A DNA stretch of 64,000 nt, taken from assembly GCF_008831075.1 (NCBI RefSeq), contig NZ_WBJX01000006.1:237762-301761 (forward strand), given 5' to 3'. The position numbers and the translations under genes are program-made. The stretch is from Pseudoclavibacter terrae. GTDB lineage: Bacteria > Actinomycetota > Actinomycetes > Actinomycetales > Microbacteriaceae. This document shows, in pieces, positions 9,483 through 21,359 of this stretch (its first letter is position 1; each line of letters begins with the position of its first letter). Below the pieces are notes generated by a model. The model saw only the letters and a list, made by a program, of their open reading frames with translations. It was not told the origin of the DNA and ran no database searches.

Positions 9483-9743
9483 TTAGAGCGCTGCGACCGT
9501 CTTGGCGATGGCCGACTTGCGGTTCGCTGCCTGGTTCTTGTGGATGACGCCCTTGGAGACGGCCTTGTCGAGCTTCTTGGCAGCGAAGGTGAGCGCGAGC
9601 TCAGCCTGCTCCTTGTTGCCCTCGGAGACAGCCGAACGCACGCGACGGATAGCCGTGCGGAGTTCGCTCTTGTAGGCGCGGTTGCGCTCGGTCGCCTTGC
9701 GGTTGGTGCCGATGCGCTTGATCTGCGACTTGATATTTGCCAC
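9483..9743 (-). CDS. rpsT: 30S ribosomal protein S20
   Basis: Small basic ribosomal protein (86 aa) binding 16S rRNA in the 30S body. The sequence from [20 protein letters not shown] onward is unmistakable S20, rich in Lys, Arg and Ala and helical. The start is GTG (9741-9743), preceded by a purine-rich AAGAAAGAAGC stretch. A TAGAGT -10-like box lies about 90 nt upstream on the minus strand. It is followed by a GC hairpin. Confidence 0.98.
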   Translation of the reverse strand: MANIKSQIKRIGTNRKATERNRAYKSELRTAIRRVRSAVSEGNKEQAELALTFAAKKLDKAVSKGVIHKNQAANRKSAIAKTVAAL

Positions 9744-9885
9744 GTTGCTTCTTTCTTACAGGAAGGTGTACTGGAACGGTGCCGCACGGAAGAGGGCCGT
9801 GCCGCCAATCCGCGCCGAGTGGGCGACGCGTAAGCCAAACAGAAACTCTACCAGGCTTCAGGCGACGTCGGTACCCGGCAGCGTT

Positions 9886-11487
<1,602 letters not shown>

Positions 11488-11596
11488 GCAGTGGTGCCTT
11501 CCTTGGCGTTCTCGGGCGGTGCGTGCCGCTGGCAGCGCGCTTGATCGCCGGGCGATGAGCGGCGGACTCGCGGCTCATGGGAGGATAGGCGACACC

Positions 11597-13441
11597 ATGT
11601 CACCACGCGCCTCCACTCCGCTCGAGCCGGCTCAGACCGACCCCGCCCGGATCCGCAATTTCTGCATCATCGCCCACATCGACCACGGCAAGTCCACCCT
11701 GGCCGACCGGATGCTGCAGCTCACGGGCTCCGTCGATGAGCGCGCCATGCGTGCACAGTACCTCGACCGCATGGACATCGAGCGCGAGCGCGGCATCACG
11801 ATCAAGAGCCAGGCCGTGCGCATGCCGTGGGCTGTCGAGGGCGACACCTTCGCGCTCAACATGATCGACACGCCCGGACACGTCGACTTCTCGTACGAGG
11901 TGTCACGTTCCCTTGCCGCCTGCGAGGGCGCCATCCTCCTCGTGGACGCAGCGCAGGGCATCGAGGCCCAGACGCTCGCGAACCTGTACCTGGCCATGGA
12001 GAACGACCTGGAGATCATCCCGGTCCTCAACAAGATCGACCTGCCGGCCGCCGACCCCGACCGCTTCGCGGCCGAGATCGCGAACCTCATCGGCGGCGAC
12101 CCCGACGACGTGCTGCGCGTGAGCGGCAAGACGGGCATGGGCGTCGAGGAGCTTCTCGACCGCGTCGTCGAGCGCATCCCGGCCCCGGTTGGTGTCGCGG
12201 ATGCTCCGGCGCGCGCGATGATCTTCGACTCGGTCTACGACGCCTACCGTGGCGTCGTCACCTACGTCCGCGTCGTCGACGGCGAGCTCAAGGCCCGCGA
12301 CAAGATCAAGATGATGTCGACCGGCTCCACGCACGAGATGCTCGAGATCGGCGTCTCGTCGCCCGAGCCCACCGTCGCCAAGGGCCTCGGCGTCGGCGAG
12401 GTCGGCTACCTCATCACGGGTGTCAAGGATGTCCGCCTCTCGAAGGTGGGTGACACCGTCACGGGAAGCACCCGGCCGTCGGAGGACCCGCTGCCCGGCT
12501 ACACCGAGCCGAAGCCCATGGTCTTCTCCGGCCTCTACCCGATCGACGCCGGAGACTACCCGGAGCTGCGTGAGGCGCTCGACAAGCTCAAGCTCTCCGA
12601 CGCTGCCCTCAACTACGAGCCGGAGACGTCCGTTGCGCTCGGCTTCGGCTTCCGCGTCGGCTTCCTCGGCCTCCTCCACCTCGAGATCGTCACCGAGCGT
12701 CTCATGCGCGAGTTCGATCTCGACCTCATCACGACCGCGCCGTCGGTCGTCTACGAGGTCAAGACGGAGGACAAGCAGCTCCACACGGTCACGAACCCGA
12801 GCGAGTACCCCGAGGGCAAGATCCTCGAGGTGCGCGAGCCGATGATGCGCGCCGCGATCCTCGCGCCGAAGGACTACGTCGGCAAGATCATGGAGCTCTG
12901 CGAGGGCAAGCGTGGAACGCTCATCAGCATGGACTACCTCAGCGAGGAGCGCGTCGAGCTGCGCTACTCGATGCCGCTCGGCGAGATCGTGTTCGACTTC
13001 TTCGACCAGCTCAAGAGCCGAACGCAGGGGTACGCCTCCCTCGACTACGAGCCCATGGGCGACCAGGTCGCTGACCTCGTGAAGGTCGACATCCTGCTGC
13101 AGGGCGAGCGCGTCGACGCGTTCAGCGCCGTCATCCACAAGGACAAGGCGTACGCCTACGGGCTCCTCATGACCGAGCGTCTGCGCAAGCTCATCCCGCG
13201 CCAGCAGTTCGAGGTGCCGATCCAGGCAGCCATCGGTGCCCGCATCATCGCCCGCGAGACCATCCGCGCCATCCGCAAGGACGTGCTGGCCAAGTGCTAC
13301 GGCGGCGATATCTCGCGAAAGCGCAAGCTGCTCGAGAAGCAGAAGGCCGGCAAGAAGCGCATGAAGATGGTCGGACGCGTGGAAGTGCCGCAGGAAGCAT
13401 TCATCGCCGCCCTCAGCGGTGATGTCGAGAAGAAGAAGTAG
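11597..13441 (+). CDS. lepA: Elongation factor 4 (LepA)
   Basis: Translational GTPase (614 aa) that acts on stalled or mistranslocated ribosomes and in 30S assembly. G1 is AHIDHGKST at about 26-34, and the switch region has [17 protein letters not shown]3 is DTPGHVDF and G4 is NKIDLP. The LepA-specific C-terminal domain ends with [16 protein letters not shown]. The ATG at 11597 is chosen because conserved sequence begins soon after it and GGGAGGA lies just upstream. The frame is open another 104 codons upstream, but that part overlaps the ABC-F gene antisense. Confidence 0.98.
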   Translation: MSPRASTPLEPAQTDPARIRNFCIIAHIDHGKSTLADRMLQLTGSVDERAMRAQYLDRMDIERERGITIKSQAVRMPWAVEGDTFALNMIDTPGHVDFSYEVSRSLAACEGAILLVDAAQGIEAQTLANLYLAMENDLEIIPVLNKIDLPAADPDRFAAEIANLIGGDPDDVLRVSGKTGMGVEELLDRVVERIPAPVGVADAPARAMIFDSVYDAYRGVVTYVRVVDGELKARDKIKMMSTGSTHEMLEIGVSSPEPTVAKGLGVGEVGYLITGVKDVRLSKVGDTVTGSTRPSEDPLPGYTEPKPMVFSGLYPIDAGDYPELREALDKLKLSDAALNYEPETSVALGFGFRVGFLGLLHLEIVTERLMREFDLDLITTAPSVVYEVKTEDKQLHTVTNPSEYPEGKILEVREPMMRAAILAPKDYVGKIMELCEGKRGTLISMDYLSEERVELRYSMPLGEIVFDFFDQLKSRTQGYASLDYEPMGDQVADLVKVDILLQGERVDAFSAVIHKDKAYAYGLLMTERLRKLIPRQQFEVPIQAAIGARIIARETIRAIRKDVLAKCYGGDISRKRKLLEKQKAGKKRMKMVGRVEVPQEAFIAALSGDVEKKK

Positions 13442-13477
13442 CAGCAGTCTTTACCTAGTGGAAGTAGCCTGAGAGAC

Positions 13478-14455
13478 GTGATGGAACAGGACAACCCTTT
13501 CGGCCAGGTGCTCGTCGCACTCGTGACCCCGATGACGCACGACGGAGAAGTCGATTGGGCGGGCGTCGAGAAGCACATCGACGACGTCATCTCGGCTGGC
13601 GCTGACGGCATCGTCGTCACCGGGACGACCGGTGAGACGTCGACGCTCACCGACGCCGAGAAGCTCAAGCTCGTCGTCGTCGGCAAGGAAGTTTCGGCAG
13701 GGCGCGCGAAGATCATCACCGGTGGCCCGTCGAACGAGACGGCGCACGCCATCCAGCTCGCCAAGCAGTCGGCGGATGCGGGCGCCGACGGCGTCATGGC
13801 CGTCACGCCCTACTACAACAAGCCAACCCAGGCTGGCGTGCTCACGCACTTCCGCATGATCGCGGACGCGACCGATCTGCCGCTCATCCTCTACGACATC
13901 CCGGGCCGCACCGGCATCCCGATCACGTACGAGACGATCCTGCGCCTCGCCAAGCACCCGAACATCATCGCGGTGAAGGACGCCAAGGGCGACCTCGCGC
14001 AGGTGTCGCGTGTGCTCAACCAGACGGAGCTGCTCTACTTCTCGGGTGACGACGCCAACACGCTGCCGCTCCTCTCGATCGGTGCGACCGGCCTCATCGG
14101 CGTGACCGCGAACATCGCGTCGCAGCCGTACCGCACGATGGTCGACGCCGTCAACGCGGGCGACCTCCGGACCGCGACGGATGCGCATCAGCGCCTCGAG
14201 CCGCTCGTCCGGGCCACCATGACCCACGTGCCGGGCACCGTGGCGACCAAGTACATCCTGCACGGCCTCGGCCGCATCAAGTCCCCGCGAGTCCGGTTGC
14301 CGCTTGTCGGTCCGGAGGAGTGGGAAGCCGCCCTCATCGAGGACGAGCTCGACCTGGTTCGCGACGTCGAAGGCGCGAGCTTCACGAACTTCCGGCCTGA
14401 CCGCAACGCGGCCGCGGGTGGTGCGCTCCCGCGCATCCCAGGCACAACCCGCTGA
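13478..14455 (+). CDS. dapA: 4-hydroxy-tetrahydrodipicolinate synthase
   Basis: Condenses pyruvate with aspartate semialdehyde, the first committed step to diaminopimelate and lysine. The protein is 325 aa, a (beta/alpha)8 barrel. GTTGETSTLTDAEK binds pyruvate, the catalytic Tyr is in LYDIPGRTGI, and the Schiff-base Lys is about residue 167 in IIAVKDAKGD. GTG at 13478 and ATG at 13481 are adjacent in-frame starts. A TAGCCT box (13465-13470) would put the transcription start at about 13478, favouring a leaderless mRNA. dapF lies 13 kb downstream. Confidence 0.97.
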   Translation: MMEQDNPFGQVLVALVTPMTHDGEVDWAGVEKHIDDVISAGADGIVVTGTTGETSTLTDAEKLKLVVVGKEVSAGRAKIITGGPSNETAHAIQLAKQSADAGADGVMAVTPYYNKPTQAGVLTHFRMIADATDLPLILYDIPGRTGIPITYETILRLAKHPNIIAVKDAKGDLAQVSRVLNQTELLYFSGDDANTLPLLSIGATGLIGVTANIASQPYRTMVDAVNAGDLRTATDAHQRLEPLVRATMTHVPGTVATKYILHGLGRIKSPRVRLPLVGPEEWEAALIEDELDLVRDVEGASFTNFRPDRNAAAGGALPRIPGTTR

Positions 14456-14500
14456 TTCGACCATTCCACCAGCGGCAACGCTGACTTCTCTAAGGCTCAT

Positions 14501-16174
14501 ATGACAAAGACCGAACACCTTCCCAAGCTCGCTGCAGGCTCCATGCGGATCATCCCGCTCGGAGGCCTGGGCGAGGTCGGCCGCAACATGGCGACGTTCG
14601 AGATCGACGGGAAGATCCTCATCGTCGACTGCGGCGTCCTCTTCCCCGAAGAGACCCAGCCAGGGGTCGACCTGATCCTGCCCGACTTCGACTCGATCCG
14701 CGCTCGTCTGGACGACGTCGTCGGCATCGTGCTGACCCACGGCCACGAGGACCACATCGGAGCGGTGCCGTACATCCTCCGACTCAAGCCGGACATCCCG
14801 CTCATCGGCTCCACGCTGACGCTCGCGCTCGTCGAGGCGAAGCTCAAGGAGCACCGCATCAAGCCGTACACGCTCACGGTGGCGGAGGGCCAGGTCGAGG
14901 AGCTCGGCCCGTTCTCGCTCGAGTTCGTGGCCGTCAACCACTCGATCCCGGATGCGCTCGCCGTGCACATCACGACGGACGCGGGCACCGTGCTCCACAC
15001 GGGTGACTTCAAGATGGACCAGCTGCCGCTCGACGGCCGCCTCACGGACCTCCGCGCGTTCGCGCGTCTCGGCGAGGAGGGCATCGACCTCTTCATGGCC
15101 GACTCCACCAACGCCGAGGTTCCGGGCTTCACCCCGACGGAGCGCAATATCGGCCCGGTCATCGAGGACGTCATCTCGCGCACGAAGGGCAAGGTCGTCG
15201 TCGCGAGCTTCTCGAGCCACGTGCACCGCGTGCAGCAGGTCATCGACGCCGCAGCGGCCAATGGCCGTCGCGTCGCGCTCATGGGTCGCTCCATGGTGCG
15301 CAACATGGGCATCGCGTCCGAGCTCGGCTACCTGAACGTGCCGCAGGGCGTGCTCATCGACCACAAGAAGGCGCTCAAGCTGCCCGACAACGAGATCGTC
15401 TTCATGTCGACGGGGTCGCAGGGTGAGCCGATGGCTGTCCTCAGCCGCATCGCGTCGAAGACGCACGCCATCGAGGTTGGGGAGGACGACACCGTCATCC
15501 TCGCGTCGAGCCTCATCCCTGGCAACGAGAACTCGGTGTTCCGCGTCATCAACGCGCTCATCAAGCTCGGCGCGAACGTCGTGCACAAGGCGAACGCCAA
15601 CGTCCACGTCTCGGGCCACGCCGCCGCGGGCGAGCTGCTCTACTGCTACAACATCCTGCAGCCGCGCCAGGTCATGCCCGTGCACGGCGAGATCCGTCAC
15701 CTCGTCGCCAACGCCGAGATCGCGAAGAAGTCCGGCATCGCCGACGCGGACGTGCTGGTCGTCGAGAACGGCGCCGTCATCGACATGAAGGACGGCGTCG
15801 CACGCCAGGTCGCGCAGCTCGACATCGGCTTCATCTACGTCGACGGCTCGACGGTCGGCACGATCACCGACGCCGACCTCAAGGACCGGCGCATCCTCGC
15901 TGAGGAGGGATTCATCTCGATCTTCACGGTGGTCGAAGCGGCGACGGGCAACATCCTCGTCGGCCCCGAGATCCACGCACGAGGCTTCGCGCCGGATGAG
16001 GCCGTCTTCGACGACATCATTCCCGGCATCCAGAAGGCCCTCAAGGAGGCCGTCGAGGCGGGCAACTCGAATTCGTACCAGCTCTCGCAGGTCGTGCGTC
16101 GCACGATCGGCCGCTGGGTCAACACGAAGCACCGCCGTCACCCGATGATCATCCCGGTGGTCATCGAAGCCTGA
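14501..16174 (+). CDS. rnj: Ribonuclease J
   Basis: Metallo-beta-lactamase/beta-CASP ribonuclease (557 aa) with 5'-3' exo- and endonuclease activity in mRNA decay and rRNA maturation. The zinc motif HGHEDH is at residues 80-85. GRNMATFEI near the start, [13 protein letters not shown], and the beta-CASP motifs with STGSQGEP and NVHVSGHA are family features. dapA followed by rnj is a widespread actinobacterial arrangement, and the 45-nt gap suggests one operon. The ATG start follows CTAAGGCTCAT, a modest ribosome site. Confidence 0.97.
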   Translation: MTKTEHLPKLAAGSMRIIPLGGLGEVGRNMATFEIDGKILIVDCGVLFPEETQPGVDLILPDFDSIRARLDDVVGIVLTHGHEDHIGAVPYILRLKPDIPLIGSTLTLALVEAKLKEHRIKPYTLTVAEGQVEELGPFSLEFVAVNHSIPDALAVHITTDAGTVLHTGDFKMDQLPLDGRLTDLRAFARLGEEGIDLFMADSTNAEVPGFTPTERNIGPVIEDVISRTKGKVVVASFSSHVHRVQQVIDAAAANGRRVALMGRSMVRNMGIASELGYLNVPQGVLIDHKKALKLPDNEIVFMSTGSQGEPMAVLSRIASKTHAIEVGEDDTVILASSLIPGNENSVFRVINALIKLGANVVHKANANVHVSGHAAAGELLYCYNILQPRQVMPVHGEIRHLVANAEIAKKSGIADADVLVVENGAVIDMKDGVARQVAQLDIGFIYVDGSTVGTITDADLKDRRILAEEGFISIFTVVEAATGNILVGPEIHARGFAPDEAVFDDIIPGIQKALKEAVEAGNSNSYQLSQVVRRTIGRWVNTKHRRHPMIIPVVIEA

Positions 16175-16259
16175 CGTCGTGCTCCGGGGGCCGCCGATCT
16201 CGGCGGCTCTCGGGGCGTCATCCTCGATCCTGTCGGTGGCCGCAGGTACCTTGGGCACC

Positions 16260-19115
16260 ATGGCCACAACCTCGTCCAACACGAAGCGAACCCCCGCGCC
16301 CAAGAAGCGGGCGAGCGCGGCAGCTGCGAAGGCTCCGGTGGAGACCGAGAAGCCCGGCATCGCGACCCGAGCCTGGATGGCAGCGGCGAACGTCGCAGGC
16401 CAGACGGCTCGTGCGTTGGGGCCCGAAACGCTCGAGAAGGATCAGCGGCGCGACGGATTCCCGTTCCTGCTCTTCCTGCTCGCGGTCATCGGCGGCGTGG
16501 TCGTCTGGTTCTTCCCGGGCAACGGCGTTGCGATGGCCCTCAACGACTTCACCTTCGGCGGGCTCTTCGGCCGCATCTCCTACGCCCTGCCGGTGGTGCT
16601 CGCCTTCTTCGCCCTCTGGCTCTTTCGTCACCCTTCATCAGTGAGTGACAACGGCCGGATCGGCGTCGGCCTGTTCCTCGGCCTGGTGTCGAGCTCAGCG
16701 ATCTGCCACGTCATCGCGGACAACCCGGACCCGGCGAACGGCATGCCCGCCCTTGCGCTCGGCGGCGGAGTGTTCGGCTGGCTCCTCGGCGGCACCCTCG
16801 GGGTCATCATCACCCCCATCGGCGCGGCCATCGTCGCCGGCCTGCTCGTCCTGCTCTCTGTCTTCATCATCACGAAGACCCCACCGCACAAGGTCGTCTC
16901 TCGACTGCGCGAGCTCTGGGAGTGGATGTTCGGCATCGACGAGGAGTCCGCAGCCCACGCACGCTCCGCGAAACCCGGCAAGGCAGCGGGCGGCGACGAG
17001 GAGAGCCTGCTCGGCGACGATGACCGCTCGCGTTCCGCCGACGCCGAGCGACTTCCCTGGTGGCGCCGGAACGAGTCCGGCCGTGAAGACGACGTCGACT
17101 ACGAGGAGCAGCCATACGAGACGGCGGTCGCCGACACCAAGAAGCACGAGCACCACCGCATCGATCCCGAGGCGACGACGACCGTGCTGCGAGGGCTCAC
17201 CTCCGAAGACCCAGACAACGCCGTCACCGGGCCGCAGCCCACCGCGGTGCTCCCAGGCCTGCGCATGGACGACGCGACCGATGTCATTGACGTCGCAGAA
17301 CCGACCCTCTTCTCCGCGACCGGTATCCAGGACGACTCGGCGCCGACCGACCCGGACGAGTTCGCTGACCTCTTCGGCGCGCCTCCGGCTTCCGCAGCGG
17401 CCGTCGTGACGACCCCGTCCCCTGAGGCTGCTCCCGAAGCCGCCGAGGAGGACGGCGAGCAGTGGGACTCCCGCGACGCCGACTCGTCCGGCCAGGGGTA
17501 CAGCCTCCCAGTGCAGTCGATGCTGTCCAGGGGCGCGCCCGCGCTGGCCCGCACCGAGGCGAACGACCTCATCGTGGAGGCGCTGAACTCCACATTCGCT
17601 CAGTTCAAGGTCGACGCCAAGGTGACCGGCTTCTCGAGGGGCCCGACGGTGACGCGCTACGAGGTCGAGGTGGCCCCCGGCGTCAAGGTCGAACGAGTCA
17701 CGCAGCTCTCGAACAACATCGCGTACGCGGTCAAGAGCAACCAGGTGCGTATCCTGTCGCCGATCCCCGGCAAGAGCGCGATCGGCGTCGAGATCCCCAA
17801 CTCAGACCGCGAGGTCGTGTCCCTCGGCGACGTCCTCCAGTCGCCGGAGTCGATCGCGGCCAGGCACCCCATGACGATCGGTGTCGGCAAGGACGTCGAG
17901 GGTGGCTTCGTGCTCGCCAACCTCGCGAAGATGCCGCACCTTCTCGTCGCCGGTGCAACGGGTGCCGGAAAGTCGAGCTTCGTCAACTCGATGATCGTGT
18001 CGCTCCTGATGCGCGCGACGCCAGCCGAGGTGCGCATGGTGCTCGTCGACCCGAAGCGCGTCGAGCTGACGCCGTACAGCGGAGTTCCTCACCTGATCAC
18101 GCCCATCATCACGAACCCCAAGAAGGCAGCGGAGGCGCTGCAGTGGGTCGTGAAGGAGATGGAGATGCGCTACGACGACCTGGAGAGCTTCGGCTACCGG
18201 CACGTCGACGACTTCAACGCCGCGATCAGGTCGGGTGGCATCGTCCTGCCCGAGGGGTCGAAGCGCAAGCTCAAGCCGTACCCGTACCTGCTCGTCGTGG
18301 TCGACGAGCTCGCCGAGCTCATGATGGTCGCGCCCCGCGACGTCGAGGACTCCATCGTCCGCATCACCCAGCTGGCTCGCGCCGCGGGAATCCACCTCGT
18401 GCTCGCGACGCAGCGTCCAAGCGTCGATGTCGTCACAGGACTCATCAAGGCGAACGTCCCGAGTCGTCTCGCGTTCGCCGTGACGAGCTCCACCGACTCA
18501 CGCGTCATCCTCGACCAGGTCGGTGCCGAGTCGCTCATCGGGCAGGGTGACGCGCTCTTCCTGCCGTCCGGAGCGAACAAGGCCGCCCGAGTGCAGGGCG
18601 CGTGGGTCAACGACAAAGAGATCATGGAGATCGTCGCGCACGTCAAGCGCCAGGCGCAGCCCGAGTACCGGGCCGACGTCGCGCAGGTCGTGGAGAAGAA
18701 GGAGATCGACGCCGATATCGGGGACGACCTCGAGCTCCTGCTCGCGGCTGCGGAGCTCGTCGTGAACTCGCAGTTCGGCTCGACCTCGATGCTGCAGCGC
18801 AAGCTGCGCGTCGGCTTCGCCAAGGCCGGGCGCCTCATGGACCTCATGGAGTCCCGCGAGATCGTCGGGCCCTCCGAGGGGTCCAAGGCCCGCGACGTGC
18901 TCGTCACGGCCGAAGAGCTGCCAGGCGTTCTGGCCCGGATCCGGGGACAGGAACCCGCTGCGGGCGCCTCAGCGCCGGCCGCCGCCGCGATACCGGCTGA
19001 GTCTGACGGCATGGCCGCGTCGTTCGATGCAGTCGCCGCCCAATACGATGGGCTTGAAGAAGTCGAAGGCGAGAGCGGCGACGAAGACGCCTGGGGTCTG
19101 ACGGGGCGCGACTAG
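16260..19115 (+). CDS. ftsK: DNA translocase FtsK
   Basis: Septal DNA pump that segregates chromosome termini and activates XerCD recombination. The protein is 951 aa. The N-terminus is basic and Ala-rich, with membrane helices at about 68-86, 106-122, 133-152 and 168-205. An acidic, low-complexity linker reaches about residue 400. The motor domain has Walker [10 protein letters not shown] near residue 565 and Walker [16 protein letters not shown]-terminal winged-helix gamma domain contains [20 protein letters not shown]. The ATG at 16260 is preferred over an upstream in-frame ATG at 16179; TACCTT (16247-16252) lies 7 nt before it, suggesting a leaderless mRNA. Confidence 0.97.
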   Translation: MATTSSNTKRTPAPKKRASAAAAKAPVETEKPGIATRAWMAAANVAGQTARALGPETLEKDQRRDGFPFLLFLLAVIGGVVVWFFPGNGVAMALNDFTFGGLFGRISYALPVVLAFFALWLFRHPSSVSDNGRIGVGLFLGLVSSSAICHVIADNPDPANGMPALALGGGVFGWLLGGTLGVIITPIGAAIVAGLLVLLSVFIITKTPPHKVVSRLRELWEWMFGIDEESAAHARSAKPGKAAGGDEESLLGDDDRSRSADAERLPWWRRNESGREDDVDYEEQPYETAVADTKKHEHHRIDPEATTTVLRGLTSEDPDNAVTGPQPTAVLPGLRMDDATDVIDVAEPTLFSATGIQDDSAPTDPDEFADLFGAPPASAAAVVTTPSPEAAPEAAEEDGEQWDSRDADSSGQGYSLPVQSMLSRGAPALARTEANDLIVEALNSTFAQFKVDAKVTGFSRGPTVTRYEVEVAPGVKVERVTQLSNNIAYAVKSNQVRILSPIPGKSAIGVEIPNSDREVVSLGDVLQSPESIAARHPMTIGVGKDVEGGFVLANLAKMPHLLVAGATGAGKSSFVNSMIVSLLMRATPAEVRMVLVDPKRVELTPYSGVPHLITPIITNPKKAAEALQWVVKEMEMRYDDLESFGYRHVDDFNAAIRSGGIVLPEGSKRKLKPYPYLLVVVDELAELMMVAPRDVEDSIVRITQLARAAGIHLVLATQRPSVDVVTGLIKANVPSRLAFAVTSSTDSRVILDQVGAESLIGQGDALFLPSGANKAARVQGAWVNDKEIMEIVAHVKRQAQPEYRADVAQVVEKKEIDADIGDDLELLLAAAELVVNSQFGSTSMLQRKLRVGFAKAGRLMDLMESREIVGPSEGSKARDVLVTAEELPGVLARIRGQEPAAGASAPAAAAIPAESDGMAASFDAVAAQYDGLEEVEGESGDEDAWGLTGRD

Positions 19116-19129
19116 CGAGAGGCAGCACC

Positions 19130-19759
19130 ATGACCGGTCGAATACTCCGTGGAGGCGACGGGCCGGTGAGCAACTGGTGCGTGCCGAACCTCATCACGAT
19201 CGCGCGCATCCTGCTGGTGCCCGTCTTCGTGTGGTTCCTCCTGCTGGACGGCAACACCGATGGTGCCTGGCGCTGGGCGGCCGCCGTGCTGTTCATCGTG
19301 GCCATCGCGACCGACAGCCTTGACGGGCACATCGCCCGCAGCCGGAACCTCATCACGGACCTCGGCAAGCTCCTCGACCCCATCGCCGACAAGGCGCTCA
19401 CCGGCACCGCGCTCGTGATGCTCTCCGTGCTCGGCGAGCTCCCGTGGTGGGTGACGATCATCATCCTCGTGCGCGAGCTGGGCATCACCTTCTGGCGACT
19501 GGCGGTCGCCAAGAAGCGCGTCCTGCCTGCCGGGCGGGGCGGCAAGCTCAAGACCCTTGTCCAGGCCTTCGCCATCTCCCTCGCGCTGCTTCCGCTCTGG
19601 GTCGTCTTCGGGGACTGGGTGCACTGGCTCAACGTCGTCTTCATGTCGGCGGCCTTCATCCTCACCGTGTGGTCCGGGATCGACTACCTCTGGCAGGCCT
19701 ACCGACCGCAGAACAAGAAAACGCCCGAGCTTCGGGCCGACGACGGGAACCAGCGATGA
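19130..19759 (+). CDS. pgsA: CDP-diacylglycerol-glycerol-3-phosphate phosphatidyltransferase
   Basis: Integral membrane CDP-alcohol phosphatidyltransferase (209 aa) that makes phosphatidylglycerophosphate, the precursor of phosphatidylglycerol and cardiolipin. The family motif D-x2-DG-x2-AR-x8-G-x3-D-x3-D is intact in TDSLDGHIARSRNLI and DLGKLLDPIAD. It has several hydrophobic helices. The ATG has GAGAGG upstream; an in-frame GTG at 19166 with its own GGAGG is an alternative. It sits 14 nt after ftsK and overlaps cinA by 4 nt (ATGA), so the three are probably cotranscribed. Confidence 0.95.
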   Translation: MTGRILRGGDGPVSNWCVPNLITIARILLVPVFVWFLLLDGNTDGAWRWAAAVLFIVAIATDSLDGHIARSRNLITDLGKLLDPIADKALTGTALVMLSVLGELPWWVTIIILVRELGITFWRLAVAKKRVLPAGRGGKLKTLVQAFAISLALLPLWVVFGDWVHWLNVVFMSAAFILTVWSGIDYLWQAYRPQNKKTPELRADDGNQR

Positions 19760-20295
19760 CCGGCGGAATCACCCCAGCACTCCCGCAGACGATCGAGCTG
19801 GGGCGCGTGCTGCTCGAGGCTGGCCTCAGCATCGGTGTCGCCGAGTCCCTCACCGGTGGCGCACTCGTCGCAGAGCTCGTCAAGATCCCCGGCATGTCCG
19901 CATCGCTCGCGGGCGGCATCGTCGCCTACCGCACCGAACTCAAGCACTCGCTGCTCGGGGTCGACGAGGACCTGCTGGCCGAGCGGGGGCCGGTCGACCC
20001 GGACGTCGCCGCCGCCATGGCCCTCGGCGCGCGGACCGCTCTTGCCGCTGGACGTGGCGAGCGCCTCGACATCGGACTCTCGACCACGGGCGTCGCAGGC
20101 CCGCAGCCGCAGGCGGGCCGAGCTCCCGGTGTGGTCTTCGTCGGCATCTCCTCACTCTTCGGCGACAAGGTCGTCGAGCTCGACTTCTCTTCGCTCGTCC
20201 GCCTCGACGACCCAGCCGGCAGTCGGCAGCGGGTCCGCGGTGCCACGGTCGAGGCGGCCGTTCACAACGTGCTCGAAATGCTCGTGGAACACTGA
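19756..20295 (+). CDS. cinA: CinA C-terminal domain protein (nicotinamide-nucleotide amidase)
   Basis: The 179-aa protein is the stand-alone CinA C-terminal (PncC-like) domain, which deamidates NMN for NAD recycling. GVAESLTGGALVAELVKIPG near residue 25 and STTGVAGP near 111 are the family motifs. The N-terminal MoCF-like domain of full-length CinA is absent, which is usual in actinobacteria. ATGA overlap with pgsA. The name refers to competence/damage induction in Streptococcus; no such regulation is visible here. Confidence 0.93.
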   Translation: MTGGITPALPQTIELGRVLLEAGLSIGVAESLTGGALVAELVKIPGMSASLAGGIVAYRTELKHSLLGVDEDLLAERGPVDPDVAAAMALGARTALAAGRGERLDIGLSTTGVAGPQPQAGRAPGVVFVGISSLFGDKVVELDFSSLVRLDDPAGSRQRVRGATVEAAVHNVLEMLVEH

Positions 20296-20362
20296 CGCGG
20301 TATCGTGAGCGGAGCTTCCTCGAAGGTTGAGTCGAATCGCCTCAACATTCGGCTTTCTTTCA

Positions 20363-20388
20363 GGAATACCATCGATGTTTGCTTGGTT
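20363..20388 (+). promoter_or_regulatory. Possible SigH/SigR-type promoter of clgR
   Basis: GGAAT (20363-20367), an 18-nt spacer and GTT (20386-20388) match the -35/-10 pattern of ECF SigH/SigR promoters in actinobacteria. clgR is a known SigH target in Corynebacterium. Predicted transcription start is about 20394, giving a leader of about 70 nt. Confidence 0.5.
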
Positions 20389-20400
20389 GTTCTCAGCGTG

Positions 20401-20420
20401 ACGAAGTCTCCACGAAGTCT
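20401..20420 (+). repeat. Tandem ACGAAGTCT repeat upstream of clgR
   Basis: ACGAAGTCT occurs at 20401-20409 and 20412-20420. The 11-bp period puts both copies on the same face of the helix. It lies just downstream of the predicted transcription start and could be a regulator site. Confidence 0.45.
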
Positions 20421-20465
20421 CGTAAGTTACAGTTCTTGGCATACGGCAGTAAGGAGGACCCCGCT

Positions 20466-20777
20466 ATGGTCCTAGCGCGTCAAGAGATCGGTGAAGTGCT
20501 GCGCGATGTGCGCCTGCGCAAGGGGCACACGCTCCGGCAGGTCGCAGGTCGCGCCTCGGTTGCACTCGGCTACCTGAGTGAGGTCGAGCGCGGGCAGAAG
20601 GAAGCCTCGAGCGAGATCCTCGCTTCGGTGGCGGAAGCCCTCGAGACCCCCCTCTCAACCATCTATCGCGAAGTGGGCGACCGCCTGGCCGTTCACGAAC
20701 GCTTTGACACGAGCATCCCGGACACGGTTCCGGACGACCTCCTGCTCGGAGTTCGCAAGCCGCTCGTCACGCGTTAG
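20466..20777 (+). CDS. clgR: ClgR-type transcriptional regulator
   Basis: A 103-aa Xre-type helix-turn-helix activator. The core RQEIGEVLRDVRLRKGHTLR, then SVALGYLSEVERGQKEAS, is highly characteristic of ClgR, which in actinobacteria activates clp protease genes and other stress functions and is itself a Clp substrate. The ATG at 20466 is fixed by a strong AAGGAGGA site (20451-20458). A SigH-like promoter and a tandem repeat lie upstream. A perfect hairpin follows. The pgsA-cinA-clgR-DUF3046-recA-recX order is common in the phylum. Confidence 0.93.
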   Translation: MVLARQEIGEVLRDVRLRKGHTLRQVAGRASVALGYLSEVERGQKEASSEILASVAEALETPLSTIYREVGDRLAVHERFDTSIPDTVPDDLLLGVRKPLVTR

Positions 20778-20821
20778 CGAGACGAGCCGCAGGCTTGCCC
20801 TTCGCCTGGAGAAGTGGCCGA

Positions 20822-20855
20822 CGACGGCGCCGCAGCATCAGCTGCGGCGCCGTCG
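20822..20855 (+). terminator. clgR terminator hairpin
   Basis: Perfect 15-bp GC stem (20822-20836 with 20841-20855), loop ATCA, 45 nt after clgR. No U-tract. The DUF3046 -10-like box begins 4 nt later. Confidence 0.75.
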
Positions 20856-20870
20856 GCGTAGGCTTGGGGG

Positions 20871-21101
20871 ATGCGCAAGAGCGAGTTCGACAGGGCCGTG
20901 GTCGACGAATTCGGTGACGCCTACGGGCGCTCCTTGATGCGAGACCTGGTGCTCGGGGCCGTCGGAGACCGCACGGCCCAGCAGGCGCTTGATGACGGAG
21001 TCGAGCCCCGCGACATCTGGCTCGCGCTCTGCGCTGACACAGGGGTGCCAGAGTCCAGACGCCACGGCGTCGGCACGATAGATCCCCGAGCTCGGGACTG
21101 A
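20871..21101 (+). CDS. DUF3046 family protein
   Basis: A 76-aa actinobacterial protein of unknown function, recognised by FDRAVVDEFGDAYGRSLMRD, then GVEPRDIWLALC and VPESRRHG. The gene lies immediately upstream of recA in many actinobacteria. The ATG is 6 nt after TAGGCT (20859-20864), so the mRNA may be leaderless, although GGGGG directly before the ATG could act weakly as a ribosome site. Membership in the recA region does not prove a repair function. Confidence 0.88.
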   Translation: MRKSEFDRAVVDEFGDAYGRSLMRDLVLGAVGDRTAQQALDDGVEPRDIWLALCADTGVPESRRHGVGTIDPRARD

Positions 21102-21149
21102 TCTCGACCTCCGGAGTCACTGCCTTCCGTCCGACACGCCTGTCGGGTG

Positions 21150-21178
21150 TTCGAAGTAATGTTCTAAGCGCGTAGGGT
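21150..21178 (+). promoter_or_regulatory. LexA box and promoter of recA
   Basis: TCGAAGTAATGTTCTA (21151-21166) matches the actinobacterial LexA consensus TCGAACNNNNGTTCGA at 10 of 12 defined positions. It overlaps a weak -35 (TTCGAA, 21150-21155) placed 17 nt from a TAGGGT -10 (21173-21178), a position suited to repression. The resulting recA leader would be about 175 nt. A second -10-like TAGCGT lies at 21251-21256. Confidence 0.7.
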
Positions 21179-21359
21179 GTTCACGTCGGACTCCTCGGAG
21201 ACTTGTCCACAGATGAGGGACCTCGATCACAGAATGTCGGTGGTCGCCTCTAGCGTGAGTGTCGAGTAGCCAAGGAACCCGATCCGCCTTGTCGTCAGCG
21301 CTCTCCATCAGCGCGCGACAGCCGAGAGGCGACCGCCACATTCCGAGAGGACCATCACC

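Noticed and set aside
13451..16360. 969-codon open frame on the minus strand across dapA and RNase J
   Set aside because: Composition is dominated by Arg, Asp, Val and Ala with no domain; it is the antisense shadow of two clear enzymes.
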